Of a DNA stretch of 64,000 nt, positions 8,864 through 20,044 are shown one piece after another; within the stretch, counting starts at the first letter, position 1, and the number at the start of each line of letters is the position of its first letter. Both the position numbers and the translations under genes were made by a program. Origin of the DNA: Gavia stellata (Eukaryota > Chordata > Aves > Gaviiformes > Gaviidae); assembly GCF_030936135.1 (NCBI RefSeq), contig NC_082600.1, positions 27,039,943 through 27,103,942 on the forward strand. The letters are read 5' to 3'. The notes below the pieces were generated by a model. That model saw only the letters and a list, made by a program, of their open reading frames with translations, searched no databases and was not told where the DNA came from.

Positions 8864-11860
8864 CACAGTGCAGCTCTTGTGCTCCCACATCCCCAGTCCT
8901 TCCCTGCCTGTGTACCCCTTGCAGACGGGCAGCTGCCTTGCAGGAGCAGACGCTACTGGGTTATCAGCATCCCCGGGCTCCCTGTGTCTCCCAGCCCTGC
9001 AGAGCAAAGGTTTGTTTAATAAGGGTTTAGGAGCCAGAGCTGCAGCAAGATGGTTTAGAAGGAGAGTTACAGGGGAGACAAAACATAAGCTGGGCTCCAG
9101 GCTGCACTAGGAACAAAACATCATGTATTTTTGGGGTGTACTGAAAAGGCGATGCGGCAATCAGCCCAGAGATGTAGCATCGTAGCTGATGAAGCCTTGA
9201 CGTTAAAGCTTTGATGTTAAGCTCTGGCTTCCCCAATCCTGAGATGCCAGCAGACCGCTGCCTCCCCACTGCATCTCCCTGCACATGCTGGCACAGGTGT
9301 CCCACATGTTTCTGTGCAAATAAAGATGCGCTGAGGGCCTAACCTCTCACTTGTGACTTACAACATTTTGCATCCTCACAAAGCTGTGCATAATCTTTCT
9401 GCTTGTTGCACCCAGCAACGTCAGCAGTCTGAGAGAGTCTCATGCATCTATTTCAGGCTGTGAGAAAAAGGGCAGCTCTCACTTCCCTCCCTGTTATTCA
9501 TCCATGCTGGTCTTGCTTTGGGAGTTCCCACTTCACAAGGGCCACGGACTCTTCAGCAGGTTAATCGAAAAAAAAAACCCACCCCAAATTTAACATCCTC
9601 TAGTTAGCGTTGACATGGGAAACTGGAAGCCCACGGGTAAGGGCCGCTGTGCCTCAGGGCAGGTACACATTTTCTCCCCTTGCAAGGCTCTTCCTTGCAG
9701 GCCAGTCCTTGGGGCACTTCTCCTTGCTGATGCCTTCGGCTCACTCTCTTCTGCGCTGCCCCTTGTCCCCTCCACCTTGCTAGCCCCGCAGAGTGACTGC
9801 TCAGGTCTGAGCGACCCCAGCATTGCCCAAACTCGGCCCCGCTCGGCTCTGCAAAGTTCCGTTGTGGGCTCCCAAAAGGAGGTCAAACCACCATTTTCCA
9901 GCTTCTCCCTTCCTGTCCAGAGGGGACACTGCTTTAACTGTGTGAGGCAATAAAATTCTTTAAATACAGTCCTGATGTGACTTTGGGTAACACCTGGTTT
10001 ATCTCTGCAAGGGCTAAAGGAGGTGTTTGGCAATGAACTCATCAAGGTTTTGTTCCCCTCCCAGCAACTGCTCCTCACACATCCCTCTATCACCATCACC
10101 CCAATATCCAAACCCTTCTACTGATACCTTACACTAGGTTTTGTAGTTTACCTGTGCTCTCTGTCCTCTGCCAGAGGCCCACATAGATCTGCTGAAGTCA
10201 GGCAGGTGAGTGGGTGCCAGCAGCATCCCTGCTCTCATCCCAGGCCCTGCTTCCCTTCTTTCCTGCTCAGACTTTTGAAGGAGGAGTCCCCGGGCTCTGG
10301 TGGGAATTAAAAGGCCCTAGAGACTGGGGGGGATGAACAGGCTGGGCAGAAAAAATTGATCTCTGTTAGGCAGAGATTGGTGGAAAAAAGGAGCCTGGAA
10401 GTGTTTTGAGAAGAAACCAAAGAACCAAGCACATGGATCGTGTTTGGGCAGCAGGTTGTCTCACAAAGCAGACCCCTTTGCATCCTACCAGACCTGCTCT
10501 CTTAGGTACAATATTAGTCTTTCACACTCCCAAGCAAATGGCCTTTGTAAGAAAGCAAGTGTTTGGGTGGTGACCGCTGAGCTGAGCTGCGAGCACGGGC
10601 TTGACTTTTCCTGTTCTGTTAACAGACTGGGCTGCGCAAGAGAGCTGCCCAGGGGAGCTGAGCTGGGGGAGATCCCCTGCCATCAGTGTGCACAGGGTAC
10701 GAAGTAGCGGGTCAGCCACAAATGGGTGTCCCCTTGGGCAACCTGGCCTGGCTCTGGGGCCTTCACTCTGCTCCGGGCTCAGACGCCATGTGGTTGCTCC
10801 CTGGGAAAGGCTGGGGCCAGCCCCATAGCAAGTACCGGCTCCAGCAGGGGCTGAATGCAGCGCCCATCCAGGCTGGCATGGCTGTGATGGCACGGCACGG
10901 GGCCAGCTCCTGTTGAAGTGAAACCACCTTTTTAGAAACATTTCCTGTTACTATGGGACATGCCCATAGGTTAGCAAGGGATGGACAAAGATGCAGATGC
11001 CTCCCCCTTCCCAACTGATCTTAGCACAGTCTTTCTTAGGGTATCACTGGGATTTCATTCCAGCTTTTCTCCCTTTGCAGGTCCCCTGCCACCCCTCCAG
11101 AAAGAAAGTTATTTGGACCTGGAGTGAGCATCCCACAGATGCAGCAAACCAATTGGCCTCAGCCATAACTGGTTGAGCACTCCTGATGCAGCAAAGCGCC
11201 GTTGCTAATAACTGTGGTGATCTAGCAGGCCCTGCAGACCTGGCCTTCCAAGAAAAATCCAGGCCAGGAATGCGTGCTTCCAGATTAAGCCAAAGACCAG
11301 TATTTTCCATGCACAAAGCATTTGTTAACCACCAGCTGGGATCCTGACTGTGCAAAATTGCTGCACCTTAATGCATTTGTGCTGACGTTCCCGGCTCTGC
11401 ATATTTGAAATAAGTTTGTAAAACCAAATGAGTCTGCAAGAGTCGGTAAAAGGGCCAGCCGAGAGCCCAGGGTTGGGGGGCAGCATCAGGCGCTTGCAAG
11501 GGGCAAATCAGAAAGAATCATCAGTGCCCTGGGACGGGGCCATGCGGAAGAGGCAGGTCCCCCCTCGGCGTCCCCAAATAGGTCTGCAGGGAGCTGCTGG
11601 AACGGGTGCGCCCTTCCAGAGGTAGGTAGAGCAAAAGCTATTTAAAACACGGCTAATTACGTGTTGCGGGGGGGGGGGGGGAAGGAAATACGGTAGCAAA
11701 GGCAGTACTTAATGAACGGGAGCTGTATTAATTAAGGACAATTAATGGTGACTAACGATGATAATAAAGCAGGCGGAGCAACGGCGCCCGCCCCAGGTTA
11801 AGAGAGCGATGAAGAACCTGCCTCGGGGCGGGGGCGGCGGCGGGACCCCGGTCGGGACAC
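8864..11860. other. intergenic stretch before RPS6KL1
   Basis: No coding exon could be supported here. Canonical AATAAA hexamers occur near 9318 and 9950 on the + strand, so terminal exons of an unrecognised or extinct transcript are possible. A run of 14 G lies at 11668-11681. The sequence turns strongly GC- and CpG-rich from about 11.8 kb at the RPS6KL1 promoter. Confidence 0.6.
11668..11681. repeat. poly-G run, 14 bases
   Basis: An uninterrupted run of 14 G lies about 400 bases upstream of the RPS6KL1 first exon. Such runs can form G-quadruplexes, are length-unstable, and are also common places for sequencing error. Confidence 0.9.
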
Positions 11861-12077
11861 ACCCGGCCGGGACACGCCCCGCCCCGCCCCGCCCCGCCCC
11901 CGGCGCAGCCCCCCGCTGGAGGGGATGATGATCTCATCCGCAGCCAATCAGCGCCGCCCCGGCAGCTCCGCTGCCCCGGGAGCGCGCGGCAGCGGCGGCA
12001 CGCGGGGCCGGCCCCGCCCCGCCCCGCCCCGCCACATCTGGCGGCGCCGGAGGATGCGGCCGGCTGCGCTCGGCCAG
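11860..12077 (+). promoter_or_regulatory. RPS6KL1: RPS6KL1 CpG-island promoter and 5'UTR exon
   Basis: Two tandem GC-box arrays (CCCCG repeats at about 11876-11902 and 12011-12032) flank a CCAAT box at 11944-11948 in the context GCCAATCAGCG, typical of NF-Y sites. The region is dense in CpG. A good donor (GGCCAG|GTGCGT) at 12077/12078 ends a candidate 5'UTR exon, which would join the acceptor at 12206 just upstream of the start codon. An ATG at 12054 inside this exon opens a short upstream frame. Confidence 0.65.
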
Positions 12078-12223
12078 GTGCGTGCCCGCGGGGGCCCGGC
12101 GGGGGACCGTGCCGGTCAACGGCGCCGGGCACCGGCCGGCGAAGGGGCCGGGGCGTGCGGCGCGCCTCGTCCGCGCGTCCCCGCTCCCTGTCTCCCGGCG
12201 GCGCAGGGCGGCAGTGCGGGGCC

Positions 12224-15200
12224 ATGAGCCGGCCGGAGGCCGAGCCCTGCTCCCGGGCGCTGGCGCAGGCCCGCGTCTACCTGGGGCAGCTGCGGAGCCG
12301 CGTCTCCCCGGCGGGCCCCGAGGGCGGCGGGCGGCGGGACTACCTGGTGGAGGCGGCGCGGCAGCTGCGGCTGGCGCTGGAGCGGGACGTCAGCGAGGAC
12401 TACGAGGAGGCCTTCAACCACTACCAGAACGGCGTGGACGTGCTGCTGCGCGGCGTGCAGGGTGCGCGGGGCCGCCTCGGCGGGCGGGGGGGCCGGGGCA
12501 CCCCTCCGGGGGGCGCGGACAGGGGGCCGGGGCACCCCTCCGGGGAAGCCAGCGGGGAAGCCGGGGCATCCCTCTGGGCAGCGTGGCCGGGGGACCGGGG
12601 CAGCCCTCCGGGAAGCACAGCAGGGCCCTCACGCCCGCCCTCTGCGCCGCCCGCAGTCGACCCCAACAAGGAGCGTCGGGAGGCCGTGAAGCGGAAGATC
12701 ACGCAGTACCTGAGGCGTGCGGAGGAGATCTTCAACTGCCACCTCCAGCGGGCTGCAGGGGGGGGCAACCCCACCGCCACGGTGAGGGGCCGGCGTGGGG
12801 CAGCACGGGTGGGGTGGCAGTGGATCGGTGGCACTGTGAAGCCGGGGGGGGCGGGGGGCACATAAAGCAGCCCCGGTGAGCCTCCTCGACCACCTCTGCC
12901 AGATGTCACGGTAAGGTGGTGTAGATAAAATGGCAGACCTATCAGCTGCAGAGCGTCCCAGCATGCCGGTGGCTGTGAGGGAGCTGGCAGCTCATAGCCC
13001 TGCCTGGAGCAAAGGGCTGAGGTGGGGCCAGCTTGCCTGAGGCGCTCCCGGGACCCCCCCCACCCCGAGGTGCGTATGTTTTAGCTTGCGGCCATCATAG
13101 TAAAAATGGCCATTTTTGGTAGGATTGAAGCCACTGGGGGAAACACCTTGACAGATGTTAAAATTGTCATCTTCCCTGTCCTTGTTCCCATCTGGATGGA
13201 AACCAAAGACGATGGCTGCTTGCTGCATTGTGGGAAGGAGGCAGTTAACGAAGGGAGAGGGGAGTGAGGCAGGGTCGGGGCCTGGTGAGAAGGATGAGAA
13301 GAGAATGGCAACTAGTTTCTTGTACAGATCCCCTTAGTGTTGAGGCAGTCCAGGTCCAGGTGTAAATTTTGGAGTGACTTTACCTCTGCTGCAGGTGCAA
13401 GCTTTCCCTGAAAACTTCAGAAATCCAGGAGCTGGCCAAGAAAACAGTCCAGCTAATGTTAGGAATCAGCTACGACAGTTGGAGTGTTGTCTGTGGATGT
13501 TGACCAGCCTGGCAGTATTGCTGACCGCTCTGGAAAATGCGGGAACTTCTCCCACCCGCTCTCACGGACAGTAGCATCTCTAGGTCCCTCATCCTCTTCT
13601 TCACCACCTTGCAGGGTTACAGCAGCCTGCGCTTCCGGCCGATCAGGACGCTGAGCTCGGCAGTGGAGAACCTGAGACGATGTAAGGTTGTGGGAGTGAT
13701 CGATAAGGTAATGACTTGACCTGGAACTGGGGGGGGGTGACGCTGGGGCTGGACCAAGGGGAGCATAACCTGGAGGGTCCTGGCAGCTGGGTTGGGGGTG
13801 CCGGTCCCCAGTGCACCCACCAAGGAACGTGAGGGTTACCATCTACACCATTCCCACCAAGGAAAATTCGCAGTTGAGGATGCAAGACCCTTTAGGAGTT
13901 AGTTGGGAAACCTGTTGATGTCCCCATTCCTTTTGCTTACAAGATCTCCCAAGTTATTTACAAGGAGGTTGATTCATCCAGTTCTTTCCCCATGCATGGA
14001 ATCGTGCTTGATGTCTAGGTACCGTGATGGTGGACTCTTATGGATAATCTAGACTTCAGCAGAAGACAAGCTGTACGGATGAATCAACTCATTAGGAGTT
14101 TGTGATCTTGGAGTGAAGATGGCTTACCGCCTCCATACACACGCTGGCACGTTGCTCTCTGCCGTTCACACATCTCAGTTTGTCAGGACTGATGTGGTCC
14201 TCCTGCCCTGCCGTGGCCCAGGTGGGCAGCCCGGCACATCCCACGGAGCCCAGAAGGAGCAGTGCAGAACACTTCGTTGTGAAGGAAGCAAAAATGGTGT
14301 GGGAGTTACCTCTTTAATCAACTGTCTACTCCCTGGCTATCTCATTTCTAATAACCTGTGTTTTGTCTTTCAAGAGTAGGGGTTTGAGCACCACCAAACT
14401 CCTCTAGTTGGGTGGGATTTTGTTGTTCCAGAGTTGAGTCCCTGGGTCATTCCTGTAGGCTGTGTGTTGGGGTGGAAGCAGTCACCACTTCTGACTGGTA
14501 CTGTATATACTGCTCCCAGGTGCAGATCATCCAGGATCCGGCCACTGGTGGGACCTTTATACTTAAGGTGGGTGTTTTCAGTTTCATCTGCCTGCTTCTC
14601 CCTGTCATGCTAGAGCCTCCTCGTCCAAGCAGATGGCTGGGGCAGGTGAGAGGATGAAAAAATATCAGGTCACAGAAGCATTAGAGGAAGTTCATTGTTC
14701 ATAAAGCTTCTTTTGGCTGCCTCAGCCATCTTCTGTGGTCGGAAGGGAAGTGGTTCTCCTCGGTCATCTGTTCCTCTGCCTTGTAATGCTGCAAGCCAAG
14801 CCTTACACCCATGCTAATCTGGGTCAACCCCTGAAACAGGTGGTGGGTGAGGTGTGGTCAGTACAAGTCCTAGGGCATTTTCCAGTGCCCTTGGAACTAA
14901 AAATAAAGGACTTTAATAATTGGACAAGGAGGCTCTGGCATGACAGGGACAAGCATCAGTTCCTGAAGGGAGAGGAGAGAGGGCTGGGATGATGGGTTCC
15001 CATCTGAAGGAAGTAGGGGCAGTAGTGGGGGAAGGCCATTGATCTGGACTAGCAGTGTCCTCTGGGTACCGCAGCGCAGGTGGGGAGCGCTCTGCCTTGG
15101 CAGAGCTTTGCGGAGCCCTGCCTTGTCACAGCTGGGTGCTGGGGGCTGACAGCTCCATTGCAGGTGACGCAGGGGGACAGCCATGGGGCTTAGCAGATGG

Positions 15201-18200
15201 CACGCTACCTTTCTGGCTGGCCTCCTGCCCTGCCAGGTGCTAGGTTGCAGGAAGTCCAAGCCTCTACTGTGCTGTAACATCCATCTACCTGTACCTCCTC
15301 AGAGCCTCCCCAAATCCCATGTTGAGACCCGTGAGCGACAGACCATCATCCCTCATGGCGTCCCCTTCATGGTCAAGCTGCTGTGCTACTATGTGAGTGA
15401 GGACTCCATCTTCCTCCACCTGGAGCATGTGCAGGGTGAGTAGGGACAGCATTGCCTCCCATGTGTGGAGCATCCTGCTCTTATTCCCAGCCTCTCTTTC
15501 TTTGAAGTCTCAAATACATTTCTTCTGCTGGTTTGGGACTGTTTTTTATAGTGACAGCACAAGCTGTCCTCTTCACAGAAGGGTGATGGGTACCAGGGCT
15601 TGGAGACTTTGTGGAAGGAGCTGCTCAGCTGTATTGGGGATTCTGGAGGTTTGGTAAGAGCTGAATGGGGAGGTAACCTAGAAATGGGCCTGTGGAGACC
15701 TACAAGAAGAAAGAGGTTGTGTGTGTAGTGGTGTTATATGCGAACTAACCTTAGGGACTGGGGACCACCGAGTCCCATGGGAGGGGAATGGTCATGTCTT
15801 GAGGTAAAGAGGTTGGTGTGGTCCAGTGTCTTGAAAAGAAAAACCTCTTCATTCTACTGGCATTGTTTGTCCATGACAGGAAAGTGATGGAGAAGGAGAA
15901 CCAAGTGAGGTAGTTCACCTGGATGTTGTAGAACAAAACAGTCTTTTGATAAGACCTTTATAAAACATTTTTTGGTTACAAAAGAGATGCCATACTGGAT
16001 TTTGAGATCAGACCAAAGACAGGAGATGGAGAAACGGGGCATAAAGTGCAGGGAGCACATTGGGGTTTGGGTACAACAAGGAGGCAAGCTTGGGGCTTGT
16101 CCCAGATCCTGGTGAAGAAGTGTGACAAGGTGGAGGGTTGTCCCAAGGAGCTGCTTTGCTCTCTGCTGGTTGCGTGGATGTGTAGGGAGCAGCAGCTGGA
16201 GTCCAGCAATGACAAATGAAGGCTGACGTGTGTTGGAGAACAGCCTCTGCTCCTCACATGTTGCTGTAGGATAAATTTGCAGAAAGCAGCCAGCAGCTGA
16301 ATGTGGTGAGGCTGAGAAGCCCCAGCAGTGTGCTGTGGGCTCCAGGGCTCACTGCTCTGGCTCATTGCTGACCCACGGGCTCTGTGCCATGCTGTGGGAG
16401 CTCTCTAGCATTGCCGTCACGTGGGGAGGAAAGGCTTTCAAGGGTAAGTGGGGATGGTGGTGGGATCAGGGGCATGTGTGAAGATGTGGCTGGCCTGTGA
16501 CATGGAAGTGGCAGAGCTGGGATCAAAGAGACCGTGCAGAAGGGGGAGCAGGGCTGCTAAAGGAGGGGGGAATGAACCTTTGGTGTGCCAGGTCCCACGG
16601 GAGGTGTGGTGTTGAGCATGGTGTGCGTGTAGGGCTGGGGAGTATTCTGCATGGACTTGAGCTTTGCTGGGGAGATTAACGATGCTTGGTCACATCCCCA
16701 GCGGGCCTTGTCCTGTGCCTGAATGGGCCACGTCCACAGCGGGGGAACCAGGGATGCTTTCTGCCCCATCATTTATTCTTCTCTCTGCTTTCCAGGGGAG
16801 ACGCTGTGGTCTCACCTCCGCTCAAAGTACTGTGTCCAGCAGGGCTCTGCCAATTCAAACACTGTTCAAGCCCTGAGGGACTGTGGCAAAGAGGACGACG
16901 TGGGAAGGTCCCAGGGCAGCAGCCAAGTCTCCATCTTCTCTGCTCGGACAGGCAGTGGCCCCCCAGGCTCTGCAGCCCGAGTATTGGGAAACACCGATGC
17001 CTTGTCCCCTCGGGAGCAGTCCCCTGACTCCATGTACCCTGGTTTGGGGAACAACTGCCGTCTTCGCCTGGCTCCTGCCAGTGGGATGAGGGCTGCACCT
17101 GGAGGGCAGGATCTAAGTGTGACCCAGGCTACGTCTGGCATCGTGGACCGTGTTCCAGCAGCACCAGCCAAAGGCCTTGGCCACCTTACCAACCAGGGCC
17201 TGGTCATCTATCCCTGGGATGCTCTAACCAGCGTCAAGGGCTGCGTATCAGAGAGAGCAACCTCCCAGCAAGACCCCGGGCCATGTGCCAGTGAAAGGCT
17301 TCCCCAGACACCCGGCCCCGTACCAAAGACTGTGAGAGGGGGCCAGCCAGGGGCAGGGGAGCCACTGTCTCAGCAAGTGTCTGAGGTCCCCTGGGCTCGG
17401 TGTCTCTTGATCTCCTCAGGTCAGAGGCAGCTGCATGCAGGAGTTGCCCCGTCCAGCTCTGGCAAGCACCATGGGCCTGACCCAGTGGTGTGGGAGCCCT
17501 TGCAGGGACCAAGCCTGACCTGTGGCTGCCTCAGACAGCAGCAGCCGCTCTCAGGACAATACGGGTCTCTGGCTTCCCGTGGGCATGGCCCGCGAGCATG
17601 GGCTGTGAAGGAGGAGCAGGTGCAGCTGTGGGCAGCAGAAATCCTCCTGGCTTTAGAGGGACTTCACCAACAGGGTGTGCTGTGCCGAGACCTCAACCCC
17701 AGGAACCTGCTGCTTGATGCAGCTGGTAGGTAGTGCCCCAGGCTGCTGCCCCGAGGAGAAGGAGGTTGGCCTCTCAGCTGGGAGACTGCCGTTTGCCCCA
17801 TTTCCAGGGACACGGACTTTCTTGAGTTTGCTTTGGGGGAGGGTGGGAGTCTAGGGAGGTTTGGATGTTTCTGAACCTAGAAGTGTGGTCTCAGTTGGGA
17901 TTTCCAAGCGGTTATTACAAGAGATGGCTCTGCAGTGGGAGAGTCAGGGGCTGCAGCCACAGGAATGCATTGCCCCTGCTCCCACGTTGGGACTGGCTGC
18001 CTGGAAAATCCCAGCACGGGGAAGCTGAGCCCAGCTGAACTGTGCCTGAGGTTAGTGGGATTGCGCTTTCCCCTGCTTGCAGTTACTGCTCACTGGGGTA
18101 TTCTGGAGCTTGCCCAGCCCATCAAGCCGTGGGTACCACTGTCAGTGCAAGCCGAGCACATGTCTCTGCTCAGCTGGCAACAGCTGGGGCAAAGGGGAGA

Positions 18201-19491
18201 GCTACAAATTGCTTAGGAAAAGAAAAACGCAGAGAGCGTTGCAAGGGGAAAACTAACTGTCCTCCCTTTGGCACTGCTTCTTTCCTCACTACAGCCTGCC
18301 CTGAGGTCCTCGAGCTTGGAGCCTACCTAACCAGTCTCACCAGCTGCACGGGTCTGCTGGGCATCTGGGGCAAGCACTGGGAGGGTGGGGAGGGGTGCGC
18401 AGTGCCAGGGCATGCACAGTGCCTCTGTGTTCAGGGCATGGCAGGGACCCAGTCCCCTGGCTGTTCCCAGTTGCGGGGATAGGGCTTGGCTTTGTGCTCT
18501 GACCAAAGTCCCTAGCTTCGTCCTAAGCTCCCTGCTTTTGGCTCTGGTGCTACTCTGCAGGTCATGTCCGTCTCACCTTTTTCGGCCAGTGGACAGAGGT
18601 GGAGCCCCAGTGCTGCAGCCAGGCACGGGAAGAGCTGTACAGTGCCCCAGGTAAGGGACATGTCCCCTGCTTTCTCCTGCCCTCAGCCCAGCACTGCCCA
18701 CCAGGGGAGAGGGGGCTTCTGCAGGCAGCAAGATGTGCCTGGCACAGTATAGCCATTGGCGCTCTTGGCCTCCAGCTCTAATGCCTCTCTGGCTCTTTCT
18801 GCAGAAGTGGGGGGGATTGCAGAGCCCACTGAAGCAGCTGACTGCTGGAGTTTTGGCTCTCTCTTGTACGAGTTGCTGACAGGAATGGTAAGAGGCAGAA
18901 GAGCTGTGTGAGGAGATGGGGAGGGGGAGATAACATAGCACAAGAGCTCCCTGCCATGCAGGGCTGGGAGGGTGCCTTGTCCTGCTGGCACCTCAGCAGT
19001 GTGCCAGGTTATGTCAGGTGTGATTTCTAATGCATGTGCATGGTCTCTGGGTGTTCAGGGCCCCGGGTTTTAAATCTTGCTGTGTAGAGCTGGGGTTGTG
19101 TGGCGATGAAGGCTCAGCAGGGTGCTCCGACCCTCCTCAGTGTCTCTGCTCACCATCACTCTCTGCCTCCTGCAGCCACTGTCCCAAAACCACCCATCAG
19201 GGATTCAACCTCACACCCAGTTGCATCTGCCAGAGGGGCTCAGTCTGGCTGCTACGTCGCTGCTGACTGAGGTGAGGGACTTGGGTGGATGGGAGGGAGG
19301 ATGGGGCTAGAGGGTCTAGCCTGGGTAGCGTTCCCAGTGTCCCTATCCCCCCATCCTGCTGTCCCATCCCTTCTCTGCAGCTTCTACAGTACAACCCAAA
19401 GCGGCGTTTGGGCTCTGGAGGAGGTGGCATGGCGAAGCTGAAGTCCCACTCTTTCTTCAGCACCGTCCCATGGAACAAGCTGGTGGGCTAG
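12224..19491 (+). CDS. RPS6KL1: ribosomal protein S6 kinase-like 1, MIT-domain pseudokinase
   Basis: Coding exons: 12224-12461, 12657-12781, 13615-13707, 14520-14567, 15303-15435, 16796-17725, 18561-18650, 18805-18887, 19176-19271, 19381-19491. Phases close to 648 residues. Residues about 30-105 ([26 protein letters not shown], continuing into [15 protein letters not shown]) form an MIT domain. The kinase fold begins near residue 130. The beta-3 lysine is present (GGTFILK, K168), but the catalytic loop reads CRDLNPRN (509-516) instead of HRD, and the DFG motif is FFG (529-531), so the metal-binding aspartate is missing. Family knowledge: human RPS6KL1 likewise lacks the DFG aspartate (YFG) and is regarded as a pseudokinase. 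A long Gly/Pro/Ser/Gln-rich insert (about 225-480), all in one 930-nt exon, separates the N-lobe from the C-lobe. The protein ends [19 protein letters not shown], shortened here to its family-typical KLVG. The [12 protein letters not shown] start aligns with the human N-terminus. Confidence 0.95.
12479..12625. repeat. GC-rich tandem repeat in RPS6KL1 intron
   Basis: The 195-nt intron between the first two coding exons consists largely of imperfect copies of a phrase like GGCCGGGGCACCCCTCCGGG with spacers of about 15-30 bases; at least four copies are visible. It lies between a splice donor and acceptor only about 195 bases apart. Confidence 0.65.
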
Positions 19492-20038
19492 GCAGGCTCT
19501 CCCTCCCGCAGGGAGCTGGGCACAGAGCCACTGTCCCTGGCACTTGTGACCCCAGGTGGGTCTGCCTGCTGGGGGAAGTTTGCCTGCAAGGGCTGCCCCA
19601 GTGTGAGGTACGCATGTGGTTTGGCAGCCTTACATGTTCTTCTGTCTCTCTGCTTGTGTTTGTTGGCATCTCTGAGAGAGGAGGCTGGGATCTGGGCCAG
19701 GCTGTCTTCTCCTCTAGGTCCTCCCTGGTGGGGAAAGGGAGCCCAGGTGCCCCCTCCCAGGGAGAGGGCATGCTCCCCTTCTGGGGAATCCCTTGCTCGG
19801 CTTAGCACTGTACCCTAGCGCTCCCTCCCTATGGTTTTCATCTCTGCTGCTACCACAGTGACCCCCCTGCTCTGTTATTTTTTGTGGCTTCCAAGTGCAT
19901 CTCCTCCAAGCCCCACTGGCTGGTGCCTGAGCCCAGGGGCTGTGCCCATGTCTGGCTGTGTGTGTATGTGGGTAACACCTGCGGCAGGGGTGAGATGGGA
20001 GTGAGCTCTCTGCTTTTCTCCCCCAGGCCTCTGGAAAG

Positions 20039-20044
20039 AATAAA
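20039..20044 (+). terminator. RPS6KL1: RPS6KL1 polyadenylation signal
   Basis: AATAAA about 550 bases after the RPS6KL1 stop, followed by a T/G-rich element (GTGTCCTTTTGTTTCTG). It is the first canonical signal on this strand after the stop. Confidence 0.75.

Noticed and set aside
8864-11340. Search for exons 4-7 of the PGF-like relic
   Set aside because: I looked for the CEC-type end of exon 4, the short exon 5 and the basic exon 6; short basic or cysteine-containing stretches (near 8935 and 9045) did not align in phase with splice sites.
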